From contig JBBHKE010000999.1 of assembly GCA_037447655.1 (NCBI GenBank), forward strand, positions 375,939 to 439,938: 64,000 nucleotides of DNA, given 5' to 3'. Origin of the DNA: Zygnema cylindricum. Taxonomy: Eukaryota > Streptophyta > Zygnematophyceae > Zygnematales > Zygnemataceae. The notes beneath the pieces were generated by a model. That model saw only the letters and a program-made list of their open reading frames with translations. It was not told where the DNA came from and searched no databases. The position numbers and the translations under genes were made by a program. Of this stretch, positions 24,001 to 35,994 are shown one piece after another; position 1 is the first letter of the stretch; every line of letters begins with the position of its first letter.

Positions 24001-26234
24001 TGGCAGTCTCCAAATGAAAATCAAACAAGTATGCAAGAAGAAAAGTTGATTTAATGGAGAAAAAATCAAACATCAATGCTAATGGCAATACAATGTGCAC
24101 CAAATTAACGGACAGCTGGCAAAAGAAAAATATTTAACCAATTTGCATTCACTGATCCGAAAAAGGGTGAAGGTCCAAAGTGACTTCCACTCCAGTAAAA
24201 AAAAATCGTCCTCACACTTACACGTGCAACAGCTCAAAATAGTAAAGAGAATTAGGTTATAAAGATCTCCGAAAAAGAAAGATTACACAGTTTTCTGTCT
24301 CGAGTCTCTGAAGAAACTCACAAAATAAGTGGTAATCGAGAGAGCTGTTGGACATAAACTCGTAAACAAGAAGGGCCTCCCCGTTACTCTTATCCAAACA
24401 GAAACCAAGGAGACATACCACTCGAGGGTGCTTTAACTTTGCCAAATACAAAATCTCAGCCTACCCCATCCAAACCAAGAATTTAGCAACAGTTTAAATC
24501 CAGAAAAACCTGATTCGAACAGCTAAGATGCCATCAAACATGCAGTTGTCTGACATCTTTTCCTAACTGAAACAAAAACCAAGGATTCTGACCACAACCG
24601 AATCAGCCAAGCATTGCTCAGAGGCGGTTACTTCTGTTTTCCAGAAAAGGAAATCATACAGGTTTACAAAGAAGGAGAGAGTAAAGAGGGGGAAAGAGAG
24701 AGAGGGAGAGAGAGAGAGAGGGAGGGAGAGAGGGAGGGACAGAGAGAGAGAGAGAGAGAGAGAGAATGTGTATGTATGTGGTTGTGTGTGTGTGCAAGTG
24801 TGCATGTGTGTATGTGTGTATGTGTGTGTTTGTGTGTATACATCATGGTCACAGTCCAGTCGATACAAAGTCACAAAAAGGAAACAAAAAAAAAAAAAAA
24901 TTGTGAACTCACCAGCCATTCTCTATATCCTTGAAAACTCTCCCTGTTAAGACGTTTGACGGCTACCAATCGCTTTTGTCCTTCCTGACCTTCTGCCCAG
25001 TCCTCCATTTCTCCCAAGTACACATTGCCAAAACTCCCCCGTCCTAAAAGTGACTGTGCCTGAAAATCTGATGTAACTGTCTTGAGCTCTTCAAATGTAA
25101 ACCGTCTAATACCGTAAGCTTTCTCCTCTCCAGAAGAAGGACTAACTAATTGGTAATCTGGCAATATAGAAGTGGACGCTGACGATTCAGAGACATTACT
25201 TGCACTATAAGAATAGCGATCTTTAGAAGAAGATCCTCCATCGTCTGGTCTTCTCTTGCTATTCTTTCTGATATCAATAAATATGTCCTCTTTCTTCTGC
25301 TCTCCTACTTGAGCTGATTCTTTTGCATTGGCTTTGGAATGATTACATTCTCCATTGTGATCTACATTCTTTCCTTTCGTGTCATCCAATACGTGAATTT
25401 CTTGTTCCTTTTTATCGACGCTTACAGGATCTGAGTTGATATTCCTTGAAACTTTGTCAAGTTGTTGCTTTGTTCCAATTCCCAACGTTATTTGTTGCTG
25501 CCGTAAATCCTTTTCAGGAGGTTCCAAATTTCCATCTAAACAATGAAAATGAATTACAACAAATTAATAATAATTGACCTACTACATAAACACGAAGCCG
25601 CCCATGGCTTTCTATGCATGCTCAAATACACCATATCCATAACTACAACACTCCCTACTGGTCGCTTCATCGAAAATAGCCATTCAAGCTGGGAGAGGGA
25701 GAGGGAGAGGGAGAGGGAGAGGGAGAGGGAGAGGGAGAGGGAGAGGGAGAGGGAGAGGGAGAGTGAGAGGGAGAAGAGAGAGGAGAGGGAGAGGGAGAAG
25801 AGAGAGGAGAGGGAGAGGGCCTGTTGTAGCCAGCAGTTAAACTCACAATTACATTACAATTCTGCAACCAAAAAAGAAATAGTAACTCGGCCGACTTTCT
25901 GAAACATTCGAATGGTTACTATATTTTTAAGAATCATACTTTTTAACTTATAAAATTCTTTTTAGAAGCATACTTTTCTGTTTAGAAGTAAGTTTACTTT
26001 TTACTCTACCATACTTAAGAGTCACACAAAGGCAGTTTCTGAGGCAAACGCAGTCTATTGATATGAAATCGCATAAGAGAACTAGGAAACTATAAGCAAA
26101 AGCAAAAACAAAAGGAAAAAAAATAATCAAACATTCCAGAAGAAAGAAAAATAAAAAAAAGGAACGTGTTATAAACTGAGAATGTTACCGTGTCTTTCAG
26201 AAGTTTTCATAGAGGAAGAAGAAGCACAGCCCAT
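21025..26234 (-). CDS. Receptor-like cytoplasmic kinase (RLCK VII/PBS1-like), MGC-anchored
   Basis: Six exons, all GT-AG and in phase: 26234-26189, 25535-24913, 24460-24322, 22524-22388, 21861-21738, 21353-21025 (stop TGA); 465 aa. The N-terminus MGCASSSS is a dual N-myristoylation/S-acylation signal, so plasma-membrane attachment is expected. Residues 20-155 are low-complexity and Ser/Lys-rich. FTFEEL (about 161) starts the kinase. Landmarks are the glycine loop LGRGSFGNVYLG (179-190), VAVK with Lys209, HRDVKACN (303-310) and DFG (323-325). The activation-segment end reads GYLDPLYAETG where the family has DPEY, so the APE-motif Glu is Leu352. Then come SDVYSFGVLLLELLTGRR and a short basic tail. 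RLCK VII kinases relay signals from surface receptors in immunity and growth; substrate unknown here. All catalytic residues are present. Introns hold a MITE, microsatellites and a partial exon duplication. Confidence 0.94.
21554..21588 (-). pseudogene. Duplicated fragment of kinase exon 5 with its donor site
   Basis: A second, diverged copy of the 3' end of exon 5 (real copy 21726-21762) lies 172 bp downstream of it in the gene direction. It keeps GGATCCA and GAAACAG followed by GTGAGG but has lost 2 bp. Flanking intron bases (ATCAGACA, A-rich stretch) are duplicated too, so this is a short tandem duplication in intron 5. Confidence 0.8.
22691..23495. mobile_element. CACCGC-family MITE in kinase intron 3
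   Basis: Left end TACACTGCCCATCGCTA with ATTAGTGTA just inside; right end AACACTAATAGCAATACACA followed by CTGTA. About 805 bp and more diverged than other copies. It accounts for much of the long intron 3. Confidence 0.6.
24671..24840. repeat. (GA)n and (GT)n microsatellites in kinase intron 2
   Basis: GA-rich from 24671 to 24766, then GT-rich to 24840. ORFs here are repeat artefacts. Confidence 0.95.
25691..25819. repeat. (GGGAGA)n minisatellite in kinase intron 1
   Basis: About 20 copies of a GAGGGA hexamer with a few GAAGAGA variants. Confidence 0.95.
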
Positions 26235-27988
26235 GGAGAACTACTGCCAACGTAAACAATGTTCCTACTCTTTCTTTTGGACCAATCCAAATTCTAATTC
26301 AAAACTTTGAAACTTTAGGTCGGAAACAAGAGCTCAGAAACGACAATAAGAAAATTCCACTTTATCGTCTAACAGCCTGTAGCCGATGTAAAGTCAATAA
26401 CTGTTGCCCTAACTTTCAAGGTTTCAAAGGCTTTGTTTCTTAGGAGAAGTTAAGTCAACTGAAGCACAAAGAACTGAAATACATGCAGAAAATCGCCCTC
26501 AAAATCATTTGATAAGTGAACTTTCATTTGTTTTACATCTCCAAGACCAGTGCCCGATGAAACCTTCACGCGTCTCTGGAATTTGCAAACATACAAAAAC
26601 CGAAATCAAAAGCTTAACAATATTATTTTGCGCTGAAAGTACGACTGATGCCAACGAGAGGAGATGAATTAGCCGTACAAATGAAGTCCCTACGTGTACT
26701 GCCAAGCCTGAATGGAGCGACAATCGTACAAAGCCCTATTGCAGCCCATTAAGACATGGGGACTGCTGCCTGTTCTTCTGCTGCTGCTGCAAGGGATCTA
26801 GCCGAAGAGTACAAATTCTTGTCGGATGGGACAAAATTTGGGTACTATAGAATCGCTGTTGCAACTCCCGTTCCAGAATGTACGGGAGTGGCAGAAGGCT
26901 TTCTTTGGTACGAATTTCCGTTAAATACGTGGGATGGCGGTGATTCGAAATGAAGTCGGTGGAGATGTCGGCGGCAGGATCGATAGCCGGTTAGAAATAG
27001 AGTTGCCATCAAAGCAGATGGTTCGCCAAGGAAGAAAAGTACAAAGTGTACTTTTATGTACCTCATTAAAAAAAGACAGCATAGCTTCCTTCCCGACAAA
27101 AGATTTTTGGTTTACGCACGTAGATGGTCAGCCCGCATAAACCGGCAGATTTTTCCGGCACCAAACTGACCGGCCGCGAGGATCGTCCACTGGAGAAAAA
27201 TGTTTTCCAAATCTTGAAGCCACACCTATGTTACACCTACGTTATAGTACAGTAATGCTGCAAGTATCTAGCCGGTAAAATAAACAGGTACTGTACCTCC
27301 TGTGTTATACTACACGCGTAGTGATTTACTGTAGGTGGTCAGTGTTACATGCTTCCGGTGTTACTGCAACTTCGGTTTGTGGCAACTTTATCAGGACTCA
27401 GCAGGAGCAGATATTATCTGTGTTAACAAGCAAAGCTGGAAACCATAACTATACTGTAGTGGACTTCACTCTTCGACGGCTCGACCAGGCAACCGTCAAC
27501 AGCAAAATCAAATTCGAAGGGTACAAATAAGGTTGCTGCAGAAATTGTCGGCCAGTCAGAATCTGTACATTTAGGTTGGACGCAGTCGTGCCTGTTTGCG
27601 GGTCAAAACGTTCGTTTTGAACAATGATCCCCATTGTATCTCTAATCATTGAGCCTTTGCAAGCTTCATTTTTGCCGGTCAACGCTTTTTTTCAAAACGA
27701 GCGTTTTTGGACCTGCAAATTGGCCCAATGGGAGCCCAGCCCTAGGGCGCTTGTTCGCTGTCGGCTTATCTCGAATGGGCCGATCATTCCAGAAGATTGC
27801 GTTATGACCTGGCCAGGTTTGCGAGATTCATACCCTGAAATCACGGATCCTAGTGTACGGATCCAATACTCTTATTGACTCACAATAATGTGGGGCCGAC
27901 TTTATTAAAAAGCGCGATGGTAAACCATCTGAGTCCATAGTAACAAAAGGATGTAGCATTGCTAAAACTGAAAAAACCACATGACTAG
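26235..27988. other. Intergenic upstream of the kinase gene
   Basis: Contains the kinase 5' flank. A plus-strand ORF of 65 codons at 26756-26953 has no recognisable domain. At 27895-27985 lies copy 2 of the DSDGLPS dispersed repeat. No other gene seen. Confidence 0.4.
27895..27985. repeat. Dispersed repeat, copy 2 (DSDGLPS repeat)
   Basis: Matches 19819-19896 over GATGGTAAACCATCTGAGTC and around it. The minus strand reads DSDGLPSRFLI within a longer open stretch. Confidence 0.7.
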
Positions 27989-28590
27989 TGCGTGGTTCAC
28001 ACTTGGAAAAATGAGAAAACGATGTCATAAATTTTGGGATCCGTACGCCAAATTTCATAAAATGACAAAAAACGCGGCGGTGACGGTTGGGGCGGCTGGT
28101 TTCGATCGTTTTGGAGCTTAGCGGCGGACAAAAATGCAGTTCTATGCGTCAAAACTCGACAGCTGCGTAAAGCAAGCGGCAACTGCCGTCCGCCATCGGA
28201 CATCGTGTTCGGAATGCACTTTTTCGTTTTTTAAGAATTTCGAAAGCGAAGCGCACGGACGTGAACCGTACAGAAATTCATTCCGTCGCAAACTTATGAA
28301 CAAACTAGGGGACCAATCACATAAAAGAACACGTAATGTCAAAAAAAAAAAAAAAACACCGATGGAAAAAAAAGGGCATGTCCAAACTCCAAAGTTCCTT
28401 CGCGGTTATTTTCGGTCTGTACAAACGCTTGCGTGGCAGTAAAGCGTTTCATTTTTCGTACGGGCAAGTGGCTCGTATCACGACACGTTAGTTGACGTAG
28501 GCTAGCGTCACGTGCCAGTTCATGGCGGACAAAAAAAAGTACCGTTCTCATACCATACCGTTTTCCCCTTTTTCAAGTGTGAACCACGCA
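27989..28590. mobile_element. Non-autonomous TIR element (TGCGTGGTTCACACTTG termini)
   Basis: Inverted termini TGCGTGGTTCACACTTG at 27989 and CAAGTGTGAACCACGCA ending at 28590, with further imperfect pairing of GAAAACG/CGTTTTC inside. About 602 bp. No clear target-site duplication, so the superfamily is not assigned. Internal ORFs match no known transposase. Confidence 0.7.
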
Positions 28591-29365
28591 TGGGGAATGA
28601 ACAAAAAGGAAAATCAAGGCAAAACCGACGAAAATACGAAAGAATGGCAGGGAAATCGAAAACACCCAAAAAAGCAAAACCCTGCAAACAAAACATCAAT
28701 AATAAGGGTGGGGTTACATCGGGAGGTCTTTGTAATTGTACGGGCAGTAATATTATTGTAACATAGAGGAACTCGGTTACATCGGGTAATGGCTGTAAAA
28801 TAACGTGTCTTGATTTAAGTGGTGAAAATAGTGAAAGTTTACGTGTTGAAAATCGTCAAAGATTTTACAAACCGACCAATTTCAATGTGAAAAGTTGAAA
28901 ACTATACTTTCGTACTATATCGCTGTACAAAATATGCGTACTATGTCATTGTACCACGGAAACCCCTTTTTCTTCACAGACGCTCTATCATTTTTAGCGC
29001 CTGCTTTTCCAGCCTTTGTCTTTTCGAAACGAAAACTCGAAGCCCGTGAAACCACAAAGGTTAGAGGCGGACAAACGGAGCGTGACACGATATCTTCCCG
29101 CAAAGGCTTTCTGCTGGATTTTGGTGGATTTGCGTCCACCTGGTTAGGAGGCAAGTGGTCTTTGCGACGTGTGAAAACTTTTGTGGTAGTCCGTCGTCAC
29201 ACGAGTCTGAATTTTCCACGTGTAGCGATTCTACAGGTGCTTTGATGGAGCACTCACCTCCCTGAGGTGCGCGACCCTTTACATAGGCGGATGGAGCGAC
29301 TGCTTCAGATGAAGACCAAAATTTAATCGGACGGCCAGTGTTTCGCTCGGACCCTTGGAGAACTG
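28591..29365. other. Unassigned, contains a repeat shared with 61930-62110
   Basis: The plus strand at about 29060-29150 reads ER(D/E)TISS.K.F....GG.AS, similar to 61966-62045. The same pair also aligns on the minus strand as DA.PPE..K.L.EDIVSR. This is probably an old dispersed element; no gene assigned. Confidence 0.4.
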
Positions 29366-29921
29366 TACACCGCGAATCGTAATTAGAGTATATAACTCTA
29401 ATTTGGGTTCCTGAAATTCTGGTATTTTTTTTTAATAGTATGCATGATTTTAATTTTTCCTTTACGTTAATTAAGGTACAGTACAAAATAGCGTAAAAAA
29501 CGAAATACAATAAGATCTAAATAGTGTGGTGTACGGTCGATGTAATACCGTACATAAATGTACTTTTTCAAGTGAAAATTTACAAAAAAAAATACCTTAA
29601 ATCATACGCGCACGCATAGGAACGTGCGCTCAAAAAACGGGATTCAATCAAGTCGCATAACTGCCATTAATAAGTCTGACAAGTACAAATATATAAATTT
29701 CGCGATGGCGTACGATTTCAAATATTTTGTAAGGATACATATATTAAATGTACACAATTGTACGGTGATTATTCCTTTTTTTGCAACTCCCAAATTAGCA
29801 TTAACCGCCAAATTAGAATACACCTTTTTTTTCAAAAAAAACAAATTCCTAATTAGCATTCATAACGATATTTTTTCTCAACACTAATTAAAATTTGACA
29901 CTAATAACGATTCGCGGTGTA
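29366..29921. mobile_element. CACCGC-family MITE, copy at 29.4 kb
   Basis: TIRs TACACCGCGAATCGTAATTA (left) and TAACGATTCGCGGTGTA (right), flanked by TA; about 556 bp; AT-rich, non-coding. Confidence 0.88.
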
Positions 29922-29936
29922 GCCGACTAGCCGTAT

Positions 29937-30550
29937 CATAGTTCAAAAGTAGGCGTTTTTATGGTAGGCCTTTCGTAGGCGCACAAAACTTGGCACAAAA
30001 CTCGCGTAGAGTAGGCATACTGTATGTGTGTGCGTTGTGCACATTCATGTACGAACGTACGAATCTGACGTATGATCATAGTACAGCGCACGCCGCAGGA
30101 CGAATTTTTTTAGCGAACTGACACGGCGTAATATGACATCCGGCAGGAAAGATAACCCGAAAAAAAAAAAAATCGTCCCATACTACCTGGTTTGTCAATT
30201 TGAGGCTTTATTTCGTGTGGCCTTCAAAATTGCAAACGCTAATATAACAGATAGTCCTATCGTAAGTTGTGTTATGGGCTTTTCATGTGATATTCTTAGA
30301 TCGCTACTTTGATAAAATCTGACAGTTTAAATAAAAAATACCTCAAAACTCACAGAAAAAAAAAATTGTCCAAATGTTTTTCAAAATTTAGACATGACGT
30401 TTAATTCTCTATTGATCGATGTGCAAATCAACCCTATTACTATTTTTTTCATTTTGCGACCAATACAATATGGGTCTTAATGTCATATTGTATGTTTTAC
30501 ATACAATAGGCATATTGTATGGGCCTACTTTCACCTACTTTTGAACTATG
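29937..30550. mobile_element. hAT-like MITE (CATAGTTCAAAAGTAGG family), copy 1
   Basis: TIR CATAGTTCAAAAGTAGGCG at the left and CACCTACTTTTGAACTATG at the right; 614 bp. Flanks AGCCGTAT (29929-29936) and AGTCGTAT (30551-30558) form an 8-bp target duplication with one mismatch, typical of hAT. No transposase. Confidence 0.9.
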
Positions 30551-30639
30551 AGTCGTATATTCTATAATGTTGTTTTTGAAAACACACCGGAAAATAGTAC
30601 GGCATGGTACAGTAGAGTACAAAATTCTGTAAAATACAG

Positions 30640-31244
30640 TACACCGCGAATCGTAATTAGAGTAGAGAAAAAATTAGGGTAAAAAAACAAAAAAAAAACA
30701 ATTAGAGTTATGAACTCTAATTTGTGTGATAAAACTTTCTCACAAAGGAAGTTTACTCTAATTTATTTAGGTACTCTATATTGGATTATGTCAACAATAA
30801 TTATCCGTGCTATAATTATGAACACTAAATTACGTAGACGTACAAAATCTGTCAGTCCGTATAGTTTGACGTCATTATGACGTTAGTAGTATTTGTCGCG
30901 CTGAATGTCAACTAATGATCACACTAACGACGATGTTGTCGACGGACGAGAGTTATGCGAACGACTTTTTTTTATGTGATTGATTTTTTGTTTAGTGCGA
31001 TTTCACGTGCAAGCGCATTCTATTAACTCATTATTTGTACCTTTTTACTTATAAAAGTACAATTTTGCACGGTTACTCCACACTATTTAAAACAAACCTA
31101 TATTATAATTTTTTACGCTAACTAAACCTTACCTTAAATAGTATAATGGAAAATTTAGAATCATTTACTCTATTTAAGGTGATAAAGTCAAAATTTAGGG
31201 CGACCGAAATAGCGTTATTTACTCTAATTACGATTCGCGGTGTA
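30640..31244. mobile_element. CACCGC-family MITE, copy at 30.6 kb
   Basis: Near-perfect TIRs TACACCGCGAATCGTAATTA and TAATTACGATTCGCGGTGTA; about 605 bp; interior related to copy 1 at 9068-9674 (shared CTCTAATTT and GTACAATTTTGCACGGT). Confidence 0.9.
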
Positions 31245-31470
31245 CCTCCCTTTCGACTGATGAAACTGGACCTGATTCAAGCTTAGAAATCTCTGCATGG
31301 TCGGATACGTTTTGATAATTTTGACGATGACAATTATGGCCCAGGTTCGCATGCGATTGAGTCCATAATATATAGATTATTGCATTCTGACGCTATTTTT
31401 CATTTTCTCCACAATACCGTACTTTTGACACGGAAACCATATTGATTCCGATGAACGTACCAACGAATGA

Positions 31471-32291
31471 GGGTACTTTCGCGTGTTTTAAAGTTACAGT
31501 TGTTTTATGTCGTTTTCCTTCATAACTTATAAAAAAATGCGAAAATTTGGAGCCGTACCAAAAAATTGAAATTACCACCGTACAAGTTACGTAACCTTAA
31601 AACTTTATATGTACAGTAGTTTGTCGTCTAGCGCGATGCAATTTGTCGTCTAGCGCATTTTGACCCATTTTCGCGTCCTTCTAACACATGTTCAAACTTT
31701 ACATAACATCACCTCGCGAGGTGATTTTAAATATAGTACAATAAGGTGAGCGAATAGGCAGATGCTGTCGCACGTATCGAAAGTTTTTTCATTTTTTGTG
31801 CGCGGAGTACCAAAAACAAAACACACTGCACGTTTACAGCCTGTGCGTAATGTTTTTCGTGCGCTGATTTCCGTACAGGGGTTGTCGTAAGCCCCCTCTC
31901 TCAAACACACGTGTCTTCACACATACGGCGTAGGAAAAACATTGGGCACCTGTCGGCGAGTGGGAAAACGAAATACGAAGCCGCATTTATGTGCGACAGC
32001 GAAAGGTGTTTTAGGGTTTCGATGCGTCGACAATGTGGCGAGCGGACATTACGAAGTCACAAAAACTGTACACCGTGCGGAGAGACGCCTCAAATTGAAG
32101 CCGAGTGGAAGTTTCGCCTCATTTTGCGGACCACTTCATTTGTCACATTGTTTCGTACACGTCTACGTAAGTCAATTTTTTAAGTAACAAGTTATTTACA
32201 TTTACATCCAAATGCTCTGAAAGTTGTACGGAGAATCTTCGCTAAAATCCAAAGTAACAAGACTAAGTTTCAGTTACATGCGAAAGTACCC
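31471..32291. mobile_element. PIF/Harbinger-like non-autonomous element, copy 1
   Basis: Termini GGGTACTTTCGCGTGT and ACATGCGAAAGTACCC, flanked on both sides by TGA (31468-31470, 32292-32294), a TNA-type 3-bp duplication as in PIF/Harbinger. 821 bp. The interior is homologous to 53328-54116 plus 55011-55115, including the GTCGTCTAGCGC pair, the palindrome at about 31706-31727 and the FGTPRTK reading frame on the minus strand (frameshifted here). Confidence 0.82.
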
Positions 32292-32294
32292 TGA

Positions 32295-34240
32295 GTTCTT
32301 GAATCAGCAATTTCAGAGCTGAAAAACAAAGTTTGGGAGCACTTGTTGAGTTGCGTACAGTGCCTAACCACCTTGATGATGTGGTTTAAGAAAATACAAG
32401 TTTGTGAAAAAAATCATTCGAGATTTGCTTGAGATTCCCTCGTATGCGTACCTTTGGTGGCACGTCATATACGTAACATTTAAAGCACATCGAATAACAA
32501 ATACCTAAACACAAAAAAGATCATCCTTTTTATTCGGTTTTGTGGATAACAGATTTTGCAATGCTTAAAAATGCCCGTTGCTATTATGGGGAGGCAAAAC
32601 AAACCAAACAGCGAACAAGACCCTTACAAAACTGTAGTAAAACACAGTAGGAGCAATAAATCGTGTATCGCTAAAGATTTCAGTAGTGCACGTGTCAAAC
32701 AAGTTGGGGAATGTGGTTACACCATCCCGTCTTCAAAGTTCAAGCTAACAAAATCAATACACTCTAACAAAAACATTTATTGGTTTTGCAAACTATTTGA
32801 TGTTTGGTTTCAACCCTCTCTATAGTTTTTAAAATATTTTGAAATTTCCAATAATAAAAAAATAATTTCTGATGCTATTAAATTTATACTTATAAGCTCT
32901 AATATATGGTGAAAATTAATGGATTTTGGCGATGTGATAATTGTAGCTAAAATAACATAGTTTTGGCTTTGTTTGGGTTATCAAGGTTAGGAATATTTAA
33001 AACAAGAGTGTGAATAAAAGCAAGTTTTATATTCTTAAACATTTTATCCACAACAACAGTTCACTTCGCCATTTTTCTTCTCCAATAACGTGGTGAATGA
33101 CGATGGCGATGCAATTTTATAAAACCCTCTAGCAAATCTCATGTGAAACCTTAATAGGCCTAACCACGGCATGACTTGTTAGATTCGGGTAATGTAAACC
33201 ATATTTCTACCACGTATTTATTGGCGTTGAGATGTCATACTGTGATTTTGAGACGGTGAAAAAAGCTACTGATATCTTTTTCTAAAATGACACACCCCTA
33301 AAATTTGTCTTCTCCCTTTCCCTCTCCCTCTTCCTCTCCCTCTTTTTTTTGTTTATTTTACTTTCGTTGTTTTCCCCACTATCTTGCATTTTTATTCTTT
33401 GTTGTTCGACTCTCTTGTTTTTGCAAAGTGATGGGAGAAATTCCCAAATGTCGCGGAACTTTTATTCAAACAATTCTTATGACGATCGTCAACGTGTAAA
33501 ATGTGTTGTCCCATCTTATTATTTTTAATTGTTTCTAACGTCACATGCGTTTATGTGACATTGTAAACACACTACCTCCCAGCTTTGTGTCGTTCATGGT
33601 TGAAGAAGTTGCATTTGCCTTTGCGTCTCTTGTGCGATCGTTGTCAAATGACAACATTTTTTTTATAACTCTGGAAACAAAAATTCGTATTAGACGGAAG
33701 ATGACAAAAAAAAGAATGTCGTGTATTTTTTAATGTTGTCTTAAATCGTTTGAAAATTTTGAAAACATTTGACACGTGCGAAGCTGTTTTCATTCTTTTT
33801 TGTGATACATCAATTTAAAACTTATCTCCAAATTATTTTAGGGTAGAGTTTGACAATAACATGGCATGACGTGGCCATGGGTGGAAAAACACAAAACGAC
33901 AACAGGTAGTACATTTTAAGTTCGAAGATGACGCAAATTGTACTATCATTTGTTCACTCTGCTGATACAATTATATTTTAATCGGTACGACGTTTATCTT
34001 TTAATGAAAATTATAAAAAAAAACCCTTACTTTGGCACATGGGGACACGCCCTAAAGTTGCTGCTTAAAATGTCGAGAAACGTTTTTGGTCGCCGCAAAA
34101 AGAAAATTACTTCACCCAATGTGATGCCCGATTCATAAATAAAACTGAGACATGTAAGTGAGTCAGAGAAAAACGTTCTTCACATATTTTTGTTCCTTGC
34201 GTATTTTTCTTTGGCAACGATTTCTATATGGCCAAAAGTT
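32295..34240. other. Unassigned, mostly AT-rich
   Basis: No gene recognised. At 33841-34052 a short piece (CACATGGGGACACGCCC at its right end, TTA at left and TAA at right) looks like a deleted Harbinger-like copy: it matches the last about 150 bp of the element ending at 52782. Confidence 0.4.
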
Positions 34241-34636
34241 AGCCTTGTGTATCGGGTCAAAACTTATCGCGATAAAATCGACAACATCAATTGGTTTTAG
34301 TGTCCCAGTTCATCGCTCTAGAACGAACAATTTTTTATCGCCGATAAGTGTAAAAATTATATTATACTATATCATAATATTTTATATCGTATTGTATTTT
34401 GTTTTATACATTATTCAGGGTAGCATGCCTAGTATGACAGCCGTTCCGTACTCCTGTACAAAATAGTACAAATGTACGGCATGAACCTTACAGTTATCGT
34501 ACCCGATATTTATTGGTGATTCATCGCGCAATAACGATTTCGCATAGCGATTATTTTTGTCACCGATAAACCTGACCAAAGGTAAAAAGTACACTACATA
34601 TTGGTTATCCGCAAATGGCTACCGATACACAACACT
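34241..34636. mobile_element. MULE-like non-autonomous element, short copy
   Basis: Ends CTTGTGTATCGG (left) and ACCGATACACAACACT (right) match the termini of the 54117-55010 element. The interior is rich in TATCG/CGATA. Flanks CCAAAAGTT and CCAAAATTA suggest a decayed 9-bp duplication. Confidence 0.65.
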
Positions 34637-34817
34637 ACCAAAATTACGCCCGCGGTCCTCTCGTCGTCGCAAAAAGTGGTCATCGCGGGGGACCGAACTT
34701 ATCCTTTCAACTTTTGGGCCGAAGCCCTGAATGTCGTCGGAAAAACGAATATGATGAAAGTGTTGATGGTCGAAACCAAGTGATGTTTACGTTGACTTGA
34801 TACCACAACAAACAGTC

Positions 34818-35698
34818 CATAGTTCAAAAGTAGGTGAAAGTAGGCTCATACAATATGCATATTGTATGCAAAACATACAAAATGACCTTAAGACCCATAT
34901 TGTTTCCGGACCTATTCGGACCAATTAAAACATTCGGACCAAAACTTGGACCAATTAAAACATTCGGACAATACATTTTTATTTACACCATCAGATTCAG
35001 ACGATCGGACAGTCGCTGATCAAAGTAGCGATCTAAAAAGATCACATGAAAAGCCCATAACACAACTTATAATAAAGGCGCTGACCAAAGGCCTACCATA
35101 AAAACCATAGTTCAAAAGTAGGTGAAAGTAGGCCTATACAATACGCCTATGGTACGTAAAACATACAATATGGCCTTAAAACCCATATTGTATTGGTCGC
35201 AAAATGAAAAATAATAGTAATAGGGTTGAGTTGCACATCGATCGATAGAGAATTAAACGTCATGTCTAAATTTTGAAAAACATTCGGACAAATTTTTATT
35301 TTTCCTTGAGTTTTGAAGTATTTTCTATTTAAACCGTCAGATTTGGACGATCGGACAGTCGCTGATCAAAGTAGCGATCTAAGAAGATCACATGAAAAGC
35401 CCATAAAACAACTTAGGATAGGACTTACGTCCGCGTTTTTTTTTTCGTTCGGGTTTTTTTTCCCGCGGAATGTTATCATACGCCGTGTCAGTTCGCTAAA
35501 AAAAATCGTCCAGCGGCGTGCGTTGTACTATGATGATACGTCAGGTCCGTACGTTCGTACAAGAGTGTGCACAACGCACACACATACAATATGCTTACTC
35601 TACGCGAGTTGTGTGCCAAGTTTTGTGCACCTACCAAAGGCCTACCATAAAAACGCCTACTTTTAAACTATGATAAAAACGCCTACTTTTAAACTATG
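34818..35698. mobile_element. hAT-like MITE, outer copy (split by a nested copy)
   Basis: Starts CATAGTTCAAAAGTAGG at 34818 and ends CTACTTTTAAACTATG at 35698, with flanks AAACAGTC and AAACAGTG (8-bp duplication, one mismatch). It is interrupted at 35106-35672 by another member of the same family plus its 8-bp duplication. Confidence 0.85.
35106..35672. mobile_element. hAT-like MITE, nested copy
   Basis: CATAGTTCAAAAGTAGG at the left, ACTTTTAAACTATG at the right, perfect 8-bp target duplication ATAAAAAC (35098-35105 and 35673-35680); 567 bp. The duplicated bases are themselves part of the outer copy's terminal CATAAAAACGCC motif. Confidence 0.92.
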
Positions 35699-35887
35699 AA
35701 ACAGTGAAACACAACGAAAATTATCATTCGTGACCAGCTGTAGCGCGACTTTCTACTGCTATGAATAACAAGGAGGCTTTTTCCGTCATCACACAGGCCC
35801 TTGATGTATGTACGAACCTGACATCTGTCAAATATCTTTATTTTAATCTGCACCGCAGACGCGTGACTTTAGCTATTGGTTCGCCTG

Positions 35888-35993
35888 ACGCCCCTGTAAC
35901 AACCCAATCATTGGACACAAGATTCGGTTTTAATGGACAGACGCCCCTGTAACAACCCAATCATAGGACACAAGATTTGGTTTTAATGGACAG
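35888..35993. repeat. 53-bp tandem duplication
   Basis: Two head-to-tail copies (35888-35940, 35941-35993) starting ACGCCCCTGTAACAACCC and differing at two bases, ending directly beside the MITE at 35995. Confidence 0.95.
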
Positions 35994-35994
35994 C

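Noticed and set aside
24563-25902. Several 60-119 codon ORFs rich in SLSL, HTHT or ERER
   Set aside because: Microsatellite artefacts in kinase introns.
26756-26953. 65-codon plus-strand ORF upstream of the kinase, starting MGTAACSSAAAAR
   Set aside because: No known domain, no splice partner, and overlapping ORFs on the other strand; too short to call a gene.
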